NCBI GenBank assembly: GCA_964636885.1
Contig: CAZWVA010000062.1
Span: 1 to 15,220, forward strand
DNA length: 15,220 nt
DNA from: CAZWVA01 sp964636885
Lineage (GTDB): Bacteria; Desulfobacterota_D; UBA1144; Nemesobacterales; CSP1-2
Direction: 5' to 3'
This document shows, in pieces, positions 1 through 7,462 of this stretch (positions within the stretch are counted from its first letter, which is position 1; each line of letters opens with the position of its first letter). A program made the translations under genes and the position numbers. The notes below the pieces were generated by a model. It was not told the origin of the DNA, searched no databases, and saw only the letters and a list, made by a program, of their open reading frames with translations.

Positions 1-258
1 GAGGTGATTCATAGAGGTCTAAGCGATGGTCCCCTTAATCTGGACGACTTTACAAAGAGGGTTAATATAGAGATCACAGATGATCTAAGATTCGCGGGTT
101 ATCTGGCCTCACTTCTCTACAACCTTAGCTTCATAACCTATAACGTAGCGAGAAGGTGGAACGCGGTAAGCGAAACGTTCCTCAGGGTTGTGATAGGTGA
201 GTGCTCATATAGGGATATATTTACAAAGATACCCCGCAGGCTATTTGGATTAACGTAA
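1..258 (+). CDS. C-terminal end of a protein, possibly geranylgeranyl-reductase-type FAD oxidoreductase (5'-partial)
   Basis: The frame is open from the first base to a TAA stop, giving 85 residues. The GTG and later start codons inside it have no clear ribosome-binding site, so the real start almost certainly lies left of the window. The visible tail has a hydrophobic helical stretch (LASLLYNLSFITYNVARR) and then a run with the pattern F-L-R-V-V-x-G-E-x-S-Y-R-D-I. The C-termini of geranylgeranyl reductase/digeranylgeranylglycerophospholipid reductase-type flavoproteins often end in a similar helical segment with a GE-x-SY-x-D signature. That match is from memory and the FAD-binding N-terminus is not visible, so the family is tentative. 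The gene converges on the histidine kinase gene with 13 bases between the two stops. That the segment codes for protein is fairly secure; the product name is not. Confidence 0.4.
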   Translation, partial: EVIHRGLSDGPLNLDDFTKRVNIEITDDLRFAGYLASLLYNLSFITYNVARRWNAVSETFLRVVIGECSYRDIFTKIPRRLFGLT

Positions 259-271
259 TACGTTTTATCCG

Positions 272-3022
272 TTAACTTGTGGTTATCGGCAGTTCGATGA
301 AGAAGGTGGCCCCTTCACCCTCTTTGCTTACGGCGTAGATCTCGCCGCCGTGCTCCTTTATGATCCCGTACGAAACGGAAAGACCGAGCCCCGTTCCCTT
401 TCCCACAGGCTTTGTTGTAAAGAAAGGGTCAAATATGTTTTTCATGTTCTTCTCCGAGATACCGGGACCTGTGTCACGGAATGAGATCTCTATTATGTCG
501 TCTCCAGAAGGTCTTATCCTGCTTTGGCCGTTTTTCACCCTGCTCGTTATGGTGATTCGTCTTTTACCCTCCTTTTCGATCATGGCCTGTTCCGCATTGA
601 TTATAAGGTTTAAAAACACCTGTTGGAGCTGATTGGGGTCTGCCATAGTGGCTGGCAGGTTGGGATCGAGTTCCTTTATGACCTCGATGTTGTTTTTTCT
701 AAGGTCGTATTTCTTAAGGCTGAGGGTCTTTTCCAGAACATCGTTTATATGCGTATAGAGCTTCTCAGGGCTGTGCTTGCGTGCAAATGAAAGGAGGTTC
801 TGAATCACCTTCCTGGCCCTATTGGCCTCGTTGTAGATCACGTCAACGGATTTTCTAATCTGTTCGTCTATGTTTTCCTCGCCTAGGATCATCTCGGAAT
901 ACCCCATGACGACGGCAAGGGGGTTATTGACCTCATGGGCAACTCCTGCGATCAGTTCTCCCACTGCCGCAAGCTTCGCCGACTGGATGAGCTGCTCCTG
1001 GAGGTTTTTCCTCTCCGTTATGTCGAATATGATGGCTGTTAGGATCCTCCTTCCGCCGATTCTACAGGCGGAAAGCGAAACCTCGATCGGAAATTCCCTT
1101 CCGTCTTTTTTAAGCCCTGTGATTTCTATGGTTTTTCCCAGAAGACCGGATATCTCGGCCCCGAAATGGTTCTCTAGACCCAATCTATAGAAGTCCTTGT
1201 GCCTTTCCGGGATGAGCATATTAAATTCCCTATTCTCGACCTCCTCCTTTGTGTACCCAAAGAGCTCCTCAGCTGAGGGGTTAAAAAGAGTGATCCTGCC
1301 ATCTTCGTCAATAGCGATAATAGCACTCTTGGCGGTTTCAACGAGCGTTCTGTATCTCTCCTCGGACTCCTTTAGTGCCTGCTCAAGCCTCTTTCTCAGC
1401 GTGATGTCCTCGACAACGGAAACGATTCCGATCTGCTTTCCATCCTTATCCTTTACAACGGATGTTTTTTCGTAGACGGGAAAAACCTCTCCGTTCTTTC
1501 TCATTCCAAGCCTTTCGCCTTCCCATCCTACTATGAGAATCGCCTCGTAGATCTTTTTACTGATCCCTGATGGATCGTCGAACGGATAGAGGATACTGCT
1601 CTTCTTTCCTATGAGCTCTTCAAGCTCATATCCGAATACCCTTTTATGAACGGGGTTGATGTAGATTATATTGGTATTCATATCTGTGATCGTAACGGCG
1701 GAGTTTAGACTCCTTACCGCCGCCGCGAGTCTAAGCATCTCTTTATCGGCCTTTTTCCTGTCGGTTATGTCTCTTCCTATTATCTGAATAGCCGGTTTCC
1801 CCTGGTACTCAGTGAGAACCCCATTTACATCCAAGACCACCTCTTCACGATTCTTGTTTATCATTACGATCTCGTAATTGGATACATCCTCACCTCTCAG
1901 TTTCTTTTTCAGATTCTCCATAAAAACATCCCTATAGCCGGGGGCTATAATGTCCATGACGTTAAATCCATAAAGCTCCTCAGGCCTATGGAGAAGCATA
2001 TTAAAAGCCTTCCTATTGGCGTACCTGATTCTGTTACTCTCGATTATAAAGACAAGGTCGGGGGAGTTCTCAACCAAGACCCTGTATTTCTGCTCCGACT
2101 CCCTAAGCTGATCGGATTTTACCCTTGTGTACTCGTAAAGCCTGGCATTCTCGATCGCTATTGCCGCGGTTCGGGCTAGGCCTTCGAGGAGTTGGGCGTC
2201 GTCATCCTGACTAAAATCGCCCTGCCTTTTATTGCATACCTCTATGACTCCAAGAAACTCCCCGTCTTTACCCAGTATCGGGACACAGATATAGGAACTC
2301 GCCCAGGGAAGGGGTGTGAAGAAAACGCCTGTTCTTTCCTTTTCCTCCGGATCATTCGAGATGTATATGTTTTTATCCTTCCAGAACTCCTCCAAAACCC
2401 CTCTTTCAAGCTCCTGGGAACCGGATAGGTCTTGCCAGTTTTTTCCATCCCAGAACTCCCGCATTACCACCTTATCGTCTCCAAAGAGGGCAATAGAACC
2501 GCACTCGCTCTCCGTAAGAACCAGAGCCCTTTTGACGAGTTGCCTGAGGAGTCTCTTCATATCTAGATGCGATGTTATGTCCTCGGTCGCACTGAGAAGG
2601 GAATGGAGTTGATCGAGTCTCTTTTTACTCTGTAGCCTCAATTGTTGTTTTTCGAGTGCCTTCGAGATAAGCGCTTTTACATACTCAAGGTTAAACGGCT
2701 TCTCAATATAGGCGAATGAATCCTCCAAAATAGCCTTTATGCGTATGTCGGGAGAGGAATCGGATTCGGCAACCACGATGACCTCGGTATTCGGAGAAAT
2801 GGATTTAATCCGTCTTAGGATATCGAGGCCGTGACTGCCGGATAACGAAGCATCGGCAAGGACTATGTTATGGAATTTTTTACTAACGCTTTCGATGATA
2901 TCCTGTCCTGTGTTTACGATACTAAAATCGAATCCCTTGCCCTTTACGGATTCAACCAAATCCCCAGCCAGGTCTCTATCGCTTAGCCCTATCAAGACCG
3001 ATGGATTTACATTTGCTCCCAT
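272..3022 (-). CDS. Soluble sensor histidine kinase: receiver-GAF-PAS-PAS-PAS-HisKA-HATPase
   Basis: This 916-residue signalling protein has no transmembrane segment or signal peptide, so it should sense from the cytoplasm. An N-terminal receiver domain spans about 8-125, with phosphoacceptor Asp57 and the conserved Lys108 in an EKPF motif. A GAF domain follows (about 145-297), then three PAS domains (about 312-430, 430-550 and 555-680). The kinase core has the H-box AHEVNNPL with phosphorylated His696, an N-box LNLIINAEQAM, and glycine boxes DTGPGIS and GKGTGLGL in the ATPase domain. Family knowledge says it autophosphorylates on His696. The N-terminal receiver probably accepts phosphate from another kinase and modulates this one. 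No response-regulator gene lies beside it, so the output partner is unknown. The ATG start is supported by AGGAGGGG five bases upstream. The gene appears monocistronic, 171 bases downstream of the asd operon. Confidence 0.95.
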   Translation of the reverse strand: MGANVNPSVLIGLSDRDLAGDLVESVKGKGFDFSIVNTGQDIIESVSKKFHNIVLADASLSGSHGLDILRRIKSISPNTEVIVVAESDSSPDIRIKAILEDSFAYIEKPFNLEYVKALISKALEKQQLRLQSKKRLDQLHSLLSATEDITSHLDMKRLLRQLVKRALVLTESECGSIALFGDDKVVMREFWDGKNWQDLSGSQELERGVLEEFWKDKNIYISNDPEEKERTGVFFTPLPWASSYICVPILGKDGEFLGVIEVCNKRQGDFSQDDDAQLLEGLARTAAIAIENARLYEYTRVKSDQLRESEQKYRVLVENSPDLVFIIESNRIRYANRKAFNMLLHRPEELYGFNVMDIIAPGYRDVFMENLKKKLRGEDVSNYEIVMINKNREEVVLDVNGVLTEYQGKPAIQIIGRDITDRKKADKEMLRLAAAVRSLNSAVTITDMNTNIIYINPVHKRVFGYELEELIGKKSSILYPFDDPSGISKKIYEAILIVGWEGERLGMRKNGEVFPVYEKTSVVKDKDGKQIGIVSVVEDITLRKRLEQALKESEERYRTLVETAKSAIIAIDEDGRITLFNPSAEELFGYTKEEVENREFNMLIPERHKDFYRLGLENHFGAEISGLLGKTIEITGLKKDGREFPIEVSLSACRIGGRRILTAIIFDITERKNLQEQLIQSAKLAAVGELIAGVAHEVNNPLAVVMGYSEMILGEENIDEQIRKSVDVIYNEANRARKVIQNLLSFARKHSPEKLYTHINDVLEKTLSLKKYDLRKNNIEVIKELDPNLPATMADPNQLQQVFLNLIINAEQAMIEKEGKRRITITSRVKNGQSRIRPSGDDIIEISFRDTGPGISEKNMKNIFDPFFTTKPVGKGTGLGLSVSYGIIKEHGGEIYAVSKEGEGATFFIELPITTS

Positions 3023-3042
3023 GGACCCCTCCTACTTAAGAA

Positions 3043-3048
3043 ATTATA
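3043..3048 (-). promoter_or_regulatory. Candidate -10 box for the histidine kinase gene
   Basis: On the minus strand this hexamer reads TATAAT, a perfect sigma-70 -10 match, about 20 bases upstream of the kinase start codon. I see no good -35 hexamer 16-18 bases further upstream. The implied transcript would start almost at the ribosome-binding site, giving a very short leader. It is a candidate only. Confidence 0.3.
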
Positions 3049-3193
3049 AATCAAAAACCTGGAATTTGATTATCCTGGGACTCGGATGCCTAATCCGCAG
3101 ATGAAAACAGGTCGATTTTAAAGGTTTAACCTCTAAATAGATAGGGCGGGTTACTCTGGCCTGTAACGGAACCAAGGAGACCAATAAGTGCAA

Positions 3194-3751
3194 TCAGCCC
3201 TCAAGCCTTACGCCACACTCGGAACAGAATTTACTCCCCTTTGGAATCCTGCTCTCGCACCTAATGCAAAGAATCAGATCGAGGCCTTGGATATCTCCTC
3301 TTTTTCGGGCGCTCTCCAGGGCCCCGTTTATCTTTTCCCCTAGATCCCCGCAGAACTCCCTTGTTTCCCTCAGAAACTCGATTATATCCACCTCTCCCGG
3401 AGAGTGAATCGTGAGTCTTGATTCCAACGTCCCACTTTCATAATCGACTCGTTTGACGGTCTTAAGGGGGATGTCCCTAAACCTCTTAAATGAGGACGAG
3501 TTCCTTGCGATGATTATCCTTTGGTTTGTTAGTATAAACCAAGAGTTAAAAAACGTGTTGCTGTCCAGCCATCTCGGGGCCTTGTATATCGCTCTAAAGT
3601 CTCTGATTGTGAAGAGCACCTCTTCGCCCTGCTTTAGGTATCTTAATAAACCGTTTTTTATCCCTTGGGGCAGATCAGTAAAATCGTGTTCCTTCTGTTC
3701 ACTTATGTACCTTTTTAGTCTTTCAAGAATCTGGGCTACCAAGAAAGGCAT
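3194..3751 (-). CDS. PH-like domain protein with C-terminal zinc ribbon
   Basis: This 185-residue protein is soluble and of unknown function. Residues about 35-145 contain a pattern typical of bacterial pleckstrin-homology-like (bPH/YokE-type) domains: a beta-rich segment with W-F-I-L-T-N-Q-R-I-I-I-A-R-N, then an amphipathic helix. The C-terminus ends in a zinc ribbon, with Cys162-x2-Cys165 and Cys176-x2-Cys179. The helical N-terminus (MPFLVAQILERLKRYI) might act in oligomerisation. The start is one base after the asd stop codon (TAG-A-ATG), so the gene is translationally coupled to asd and is the last gene of the rpiB-like/asd operon. Nothing in the sequence explains its link to aspartate metabolism. 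PH-like plus zinc-ribbon combinations often act as binding or scaffold modules, so no enzymatic role is proposed. Confidence 0.75.
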   Translation of the reverse strand: MPFLVAQILERLKRYISEQKEHDFTDLPQGIKNGLLRYLKQGEEVLFTIRDFRAIYKAPRWLDSNTFFNSWFILTNQRIIIARNSSSFKRFRDIPLKTVKRVDYESGTLESRLTIHSPGEVDIIEFLRETREFCGDLGEKINGALESARKRGDIQGLDLILCIRCESRIPKGSKFCSECGVRLEG

Positions 3752-3752
3752 T

Positions 3753-4775
3753 CTAGATATATTCCTTTATCAAAACCTCGGCGATTTGAATGGCGTTTAA
3801 CGCTGCACCCTTTCTAAGTTGATCCCCCGATACCCAGAAACTAAGCCCTGCAGGAACCGTATAGTCCTCCCTTATCCTCCCCACAAGACAATCGTCGATT
3901 CCTGCCGCATCTATGGGCATAGGGTATTTTAGGTTCTGAGGCTCGTCTACCACCCTTATGCCTGGAAAACCACTAAGGGCCCTTCTTGCCTCCTGAGGCG
4001 TGATTTTTCTCTCGGTTTCGATGTTTACCGAAACGGAATGAGCTCGGAATACGGGAACCCTCACCGTTGTTGCTGTTACCTGAATCGAATCGTCCTCAAG
4101 TATCTTTCTGGTTTCATTATGGAGCTTCATCTCTTCCTTGGTGTATCCGTTTTCGAGGAAGGTATCTATATGTGGAAGGAGGTTAAACGCTATCTGGTGT
4201 GGAAAAACACCGCTTTTCATCGGCTTACCCTTTACCCAGGCAAGTGTCTGAAGACGGAGCTCCTCTATGGCCTGTGCCCCCGCTCCTGACACCGCCTGAT
4301 AGCTTGAGGCAACAACCCTCTTTATCCTTCCTATATCGTGAAGCGGTTTTAGCGCCATTACGGTTATGGCGGTAGTACAGTTCGGGTTGGCTATTATACC
4401 GCGCCTTCTATAATCCCCGACCCTATATGCGTTGATCTCTGGAATGACAAGCGGAATATCGGGTTCCATGCGGAATGCGGAACTGTTATCGATAACAACG
4501 GCTCCTGCCTCAACCGCTAGAGGGGCGAATTCCCTGCTTCTAGATGCCCCTGCAGAAAATAGGGCGATGTGAATGTCCTTAAAGGAGTCCTCGTCTAGTT
4601 TTTGAACCTTAACGCCCCTACCTCTATAATCGAACTCCCTTCCCTGTGATCTCTCCGATGCTATGAGCCTTAGCTCCGCTACGGGGAAATTCCTCTCATC
4701 TAGTATCTTAATCATCTCCTGTCCGACGGCACCTGTCGCTCCGACTATGGCAACGTTGTAGCTCTCCCTATTCAT
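3753..4775 (-). CDS. asd: Aspartate-semialdehyde dehydrogenase
   Basis: Asd reduces L-aspartyl-4-phosphate to L-aspartate-4-semialdehyde with NADPH. This is the branch point to lysine/diaminopimelate, threonine, methionine and isoleucine, in the cytoplasm. The 340-residue length fits the family. The N-terminal nucleotide-binding loop GATGAVGQEM (about 12-21) is followed by the catalytic cysteine in NPNCTTA (Cys133), a VSGAGAQ loop near 162 and the catalytic-type histidine in RAHSVSV (His246). All expected active-site elements are present. The start ATG has GGAGG four to five bases upstream. It is the middle gene of a three-gene operon: the RpiB-like gene ends 35 bases upstream and the PH-like/zinc-ribbon gene starts one base downstream. 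The five-gene PLP cluster is nearby but separately transcribed. Asd could supply aspartate semialdehyde to it, which is inference only. Confidence 0.97.
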   Translation of the reverse strand: MNRESYNVAIVGATGAVGQEMIKILDERNFPVAELRLIASERSQGREFDYRGRGVKVQKLDEDSFKDIHIALFSAGASRSREFAPLAVEAGAVVIDNSSAFRMEPDIPLVIPEINAYRVGDYRRRGIIANPNCTTAITVMALKPLHDIGRIKRVVASSYQAVSGAGAQAIEELRLQTLAWVKGKPMKSGVFPHQIAFNLLPHIDTFLENGYTKEEMKLHNETRKILEDDSIQVTATTVRVPVFRAHSVSVNIETERKITPQEARRALSGFPGIRVVDEPQNLKYPMPIDAAGIDDCLVGRIREDYTVPAGLSFWVSGDQLRKGAALNAIQIAEVLIKEYI

Positions 4776-4810
4776 CTTCCCTCCGTTTTATGTCCTCTAA
4801 CCGTCCGGTC

Positions 4811-5254
4811 TTAGCGGCTGTACCTTTCTTCTATGGATTTTACTCTCTCTATGTTTGGCTTTTCTTCTTCTTGAGGACTGGCACTGAACCAGGCATCTAG
4901 TATCTCCTTGGCCACGATCGGCGATGTAAGCCTTAGGCTCATAGCGAGTACGTTTGCATCGTTCCACCTTCTGGCCCCCCTTGCGGTTTCTGCATCCGTG
5001 CATAGGGCGGCCCTTATCCCGGGCACTTTATTTGCCGCGATACTAACCCCGGTTCCAGTCCAGCAGAAGAGTATCCCCTCATCACATGCTCCGCTGGCCA
5101 CCCTCTCGGCCACCCTCTCGGCCACCTCAGCCCACTGGATCGGCTCCCCCTTAAGCGGTCCGTGGAGTTCTATTTCGATACCCCTTTTCTTTAGTTCCTC
5201 GATAACAAAGTCGGTTAGATGAGTACGCTCGTCACTCCCGATTGCTATTTTCAT
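4811..5254 (-). CDS. RpiB/LacA/LacB-family sugar-phosphate isomerase-like protein
   Basis: This 147-residue protein aligns end to end with ribose-5-phosphate isomerase B and LacA/LacB. It keeps the nucleophilic cysteine (Cys64, in FCWTGTG), the S-I-A-A-N-K loop and the W-N-D-A-N-V-L segment. Two positions differ from true RpiB. The N-terminal D-H-x-G motif reads SDERTH, and the histidine of R-x-H-N-D-x-N (His99 in E. coli RpiB, used for ring opening) is Trp98. I recall similar 'SDERTHLTD...CWTGTG...RRWNDANVLA' proteins as a separate subfamily in many bacteria, so this is probably a conserved variant with a different substrate and not a decayed gene. It is the first gene of an operon with asd. 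The start codon is preceded by a weak AAGGGTAG. Confidence 0.85.
   Translation of the reverse strand: MKIAIGSDERTHLTDFVIEELKKRGIEIELHGPLKGEPIQWAEVAERVAERVASGACDEGILFCWTGTGVSIAANKVPGIRAALCTDAETARGARRWNDANVLAMSLRLTSPIVAKEILDAWFSASPQEEEKPNIERVKSIEERYSR
5101..5124. repeat. Perfect in-frame 12-bp tandem duplication inside the RpiB-like gene
   Basis: The unit CCCTCTCGGCCA occurs twice back to back, with a partial copy (GGCCA) just before. On the coding strand this gives V-A-E-R-V-A-E-R in a surface helix. The family often has A-E-x-V-A-E-x-V-A here, so the duplication keeps the helical periodicity and is probably neutral. Confidence 0.8.
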
Positions 5255-5284
5255 AGCGTCTACCCTTAATTCAATTGCCCTATT

Positions 5285-5313
5285 AGTTTAAATTACTTGC
5301 CACATGGGTTCAA
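5285..5313 (-). promoter_or_regulatory. Candidate sigma-70-type promoter of the rpiB-like/asd operon
   Basis: On the minus strand a -35-like TTGAAC (5308-5313) is separated by exactly 17 bases from a -10-like TAAACT (5285-5290). Each hexamer matches the consensus at four of six positions. Transcription would start near 5278, giving a leader of about 24 bases before the RpiB-like ATG at 5254. Spacing and position are good, sequence match moderate. Confidence 0.4.
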
Positions 5314-5353
5314 GATGGGTTTCCTTAAACCAGAAGTGGATATCCCTCGTATA

Positions 5354-5381
5354 TTGTATATGGAGACTATAAATATATAAT
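5354..5381 (+). promoter_or_regulatory. Candidate promoter for the RskA-like gene
   Basis: TTGTAT (5354-5359) is followed after 16 bases by a perfect TATAAT (5376-5381). The segment is very A/T-rich and also has an overlapping TATAAA at 5368-5373. If the TATAAT is used, transcription would begin around 5388, inside the AGGAGG at 5385-5390. That would weaken the leader ORF described separately. If the TATAAA is used, the leader would keep the whole ribosome-binding site. Confidence 0.35.
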
Positions 5382-5398
5382 GTTAGGAGGGATGGGAT

Positions 5399-5416
5399 AT
5401 GGAAACCGTAATGTAG
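5399..5416 (+). CDS. Possible five-codon leader ORF (METVM) ahead of the RskA-like gene
   Basis: AGGAGG at 5385-5390 lies eight bases before ATG 5399, the best ribosome-binding site in the region. The frame it opens is the same frame as the RskA-like protein, but it hits TAG after five codons (5414-5416). A GTG in the same frame follows at 5420 and the likely true ATG at 5441. It may be a leader that delivers ribosomes for reinitiation, or the true start of the gene interrupted by a nonsense change. Other genes in this window end in TAG, so read-through is unlikely. Confidence 0.25.
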   Translation: METVM

Positions 5417-5440
5417 CCTGTGATATCAAGAGAAATAAGA

Positions 5441-6208
5441 ATGGCAAATCACGAGAGATTCGAGGAACTTATCCCCATATATGCGCTTGGCGCTCTTGAC
5501 GGGGAGGAACTGAGGGAAGTCGAAGAGCACCTTAAGACAGGCTGCACCGCCTGTGAGACGATGCTCAGGGAGGAGGAGAATATGGTTTCTCTCTTTCCCT
5601 ATTCGGTACATACCCCCACCCCCTCTCCCAGGGTAAAAAGGAGGCTGTTTGAAAGGATAAAAAAGAAGAACAGGATAGCGGAGGAGCCTTATAGGCCTGG
5701 TTTTTGGGAGGGGCTTTGGCCAGTTTGGCTGACCGTAGGGGGGGTAGGAGCCCTTGCTCTAATCATGTTTCTCTTCGTATCAAACCTATCCCTGAGACAC
5801 AGGATAAATGGCCTGGAGATAGAGATGAGTAGAATAAACGAGCAGACCGCTCGCGAGAGGGAGATAGCGGTCTTTCTTGAAAACCCGGACGTCTCGGTTG
5901 TAAACCTGGTCGGTCTTAAGCCCGGTTTAAAGTCTCGCGGAAGGATGCTCTGGGATAGAAGGCAAAATAAAGCGCTCTTCTATGGGATCGACCTCCCATT
6001 GGTTCCTCCGGGGAAGACCTATCAACTCTGGGCGATAGCGGATAGTACCCCCATAAGCATGGGTATCTTCAAGGTAGACGAGAGCGGCGATACCGTTATG
6101 AGGATGGAATCCGTTCCCGCCTCTGTACAAAGGTTCGCCGTCACGCTTGAGCCCGATGGCGGAGTGCCTCTTCCCACGGGGGAGATGTATTTGGCCGGTG
6201 AATCGTAA
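5441..6208 (+). CDS. RskA-like anti-sigma factor, single-pass membrane protein
   Basis: Starting at this ATG gives 255 residues. Family homology begins within a few residues (NHERFEELIPIYALGALDGEE), which is why it is chosen over the GTG at 5420. The N-terminal cytoplasmic domain (about 1-85) is an anti-sigma helix bundle with a zinc-type H-x4-C-x2-C (HLKTGCTAC). One transmembrane helix lies near residues 95-115 (LTVGGVGALALIMFLFVSNL). The outside part carries a short coiled segment and then an anti-sigma-K (RskA C-terminal) domain, recognisable by LPLVPPGKTYQLWAI and a GxFKVDESG turn. Known members bind an ECF sigma factor and release it after regulated proteolysis. Usually the sigma gene lies just upstream; here there is none, because the upstream gene is divergent. 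Its partner must be encoded elsewhere or the protein has another role. The gene is convergent with the LysA-like gene, 12 bases away. Confidence 0.85.
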   Translation: MANHERFEELIPIYALGALDGEELREVEEHLKTGCTACETMLREEENMVSLFPYSVHTPTPSPRVKRRLFERIKKKNRIAEEPYRPGFWEGLWPVWLTVGGVGALALIMFLFVSNLSLRHRINGLEIEMSRINEQTAREREIAVFLENPDVSVVNLVGLKPGLKSRGRMLWDRRQNKALFYGIDLPLVPPGKTYQLWAIADSTPISMGIFKVDESGDTVMRMESVPASVQRFAVTLEPDGGVPLPTGEMYLAGES

Positions 6209-6220
6209 GCGTCTTATATC

Positions 6221-7462
6221 TTAGGTCTCTAGGAGTATATCTTTAACCGTTTCGGCCCTTCTTAGGACCTCCACTCTACCGTTTTCTATAAGAAGAGAGA
6301 AGGGGCGGGGAAATATAAACGAGCTCGACTGGGAGGTGTTATACGCACCGACGTTCTTTATAACGAGCCTGTCTCCGGCCTTGAGTTCGGGGAGATTCGC
6401 CTTCCCCACTATATCGGTCTGAAGGCATAGGGGACCATAGACAGTGGCCTCCGTCGGTTTAGAATCCGATTCCATCACTGGCTCTATCTCCTGCCACCCC
6501 CAGAAAGAGGTGGGAAGGAGGTTAATCCCAGCATCGATTACGATACCTCTTCTCCCATCGGGAAACCACTTTACTCCGACAACGGTCGCTATAAGATGCA
6601 CGGCATCCCTCACTATTGCTCTTCCAGGCTCTAATATGAGAATAGGCGAATCCCATTCCTCAAATCCGTGTATTATTGGCTCGACTATGGCCTCAACGTA
6701 AGGGGTCAAAGAATCGACAGATGGGAATCCCCCTCCCATATCCACGTACCTTATTCTCACCCCGAACCTTTTCCTGATCTCCTCTGCAAACCGCACTATC
6801 TTCTCTGTGGCCATTCCGTACATATCGGCACCCTTTGGCCATATGAGCCTTATCCTCTTTGCAGGGATGGAGTTTCCCTCATCTGGCTCAAAGATATAGC
6901 TCGTAAGGTGGATATGGAGCCCCACTACCCTAAGCGGTTCACTTCTGGCACACATCTCTACAATCTGGGCCGCCTCGCCGGATTCTAGGTTAAAACCAAA
7001 CCTGTCTGACAACTGATGGATTCCGAGGTTGGCGTTAACCCTGATTCCGATGTCAAGCGTCCTTCTAAGCCCTGAGGCGATCTCTTCGAGGAGTTTCAGC
7101 TCTTCCATATGGTCCACGTTTATGAGTGCCCCTTCCCTGGATGCCTTCTCGATCTCCTCTTTCCTTTTACACGGGCCATTAAAGACGATTGACTTTCCCG
7201 ATACGCCGATCGCCCTTGCCAGATCATACTCAAAGCCAGATGCCACCTCGGCCCAGGTTCCTTCTTCGTGGATGATACGTAGCACTCCGGGGAGGTAGTT
7301 GGTCTTATACGAATAGGCGACCTCCACACTGGGATACCTCTTGGAAAACTCCTCTCTGAATGCCCTAACGTTCCTCCTAAGGATTTCGGCAGAGACTATA
7401 AAGACGGGCGAGCCGTATTCCCTTACGATTCTATCTATGGAGATACCGTCGATTCTATCCAT
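6221..7462 (-). CDS. LysA-like PLP-dependent amino-acid decarboxylase (fold type III)
   Basis: This 413-residue protein belongs to the alanine-racemase-fold decarboxylases (DAP decarboxylase, ornithine/arginine and carboxynorspermidine decarboxylases). The PLP lysine is Lys53 in SYKTN. Other family marks are SDRFGFN (about 152-158), the G-G-G phosphate-binding loop DMGGGFP (about 241), EPGR (278-281) and the catalytic cysteine in GPLC (Cys346), with Tyr374 in VGAYN. In DAP decarboxylase the cysteine motif is C-E-S-x-D, whose Glu binds the distal amino group; here it reads C-L-Q-T-D. The usual H-x-G-S segment reads HIHLTS. These changes argue against meso-DAP as substrate. The ATG overlaps the stop of the CBS-like gene by eight bases, so the two are translationally coupled. 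It ends the five-gene operon. It may decarboxylate the amino acid made by the genes upstream, which is inference. Confidence 0.85.
   Translation of the reverse strand: MDRIDGISIDRIVREYGSPVFIVSAEILRRNVRAFREEFSKRYPSVEVAYSYKTNYLPGVLRIIHEEGTWAEVASGFEYDLARAIGVSGKSIVFNGPCKRKEEIEKASREGALINVDHMEELKLLEEIASGLRRTLDIGIRVNANLGIHQLSDRFGFNLESGEAAQIVEMCARSEPLRVVGLHIHLTSYIFEPDEGNSIPAKRIRLIWPKGADMYGMATEKIVRFAEEIRKRFGVRIRYVDMGGGFPSVDSLTPYVEAIVEPIIHGFEEWDSPILILEPGRAIVRDAVHLIATVVGVKWFPDGRRGIVIDAGINLLPTSFWGWQEIEPVMESDSKPTEATVYGPLCLQTDIVGKANLPELKAGDRLVIKNVGAYNTSQSSSFIFPRPFSLLIENGRVEVLRRAETVKDILLET

Noticed and set aside
252..266. AACGT-AAT-ACGTT followed by T residues as a terminator between gene 1 and the kinase gene
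   Set aside because: The stem is only five A/T-rich base pairs with a three-base loop and overlaps the stop codon; too weak to call.
3100..3193. AGGTTTAACCT dyad downstream of the PH-like gene as a terminator
   Set aside because: The only fold is a four-base-pair stem with three-base loop, without a proper T tract.
4038..4289. Plus-strand open frame opposite asd, and many similar long frames opposite other genes
   Set aside because: Each lies antisense to a gene with clear conserved motifs and shows no family pattern or ribosome-binding site; these are codon-usage shadows.
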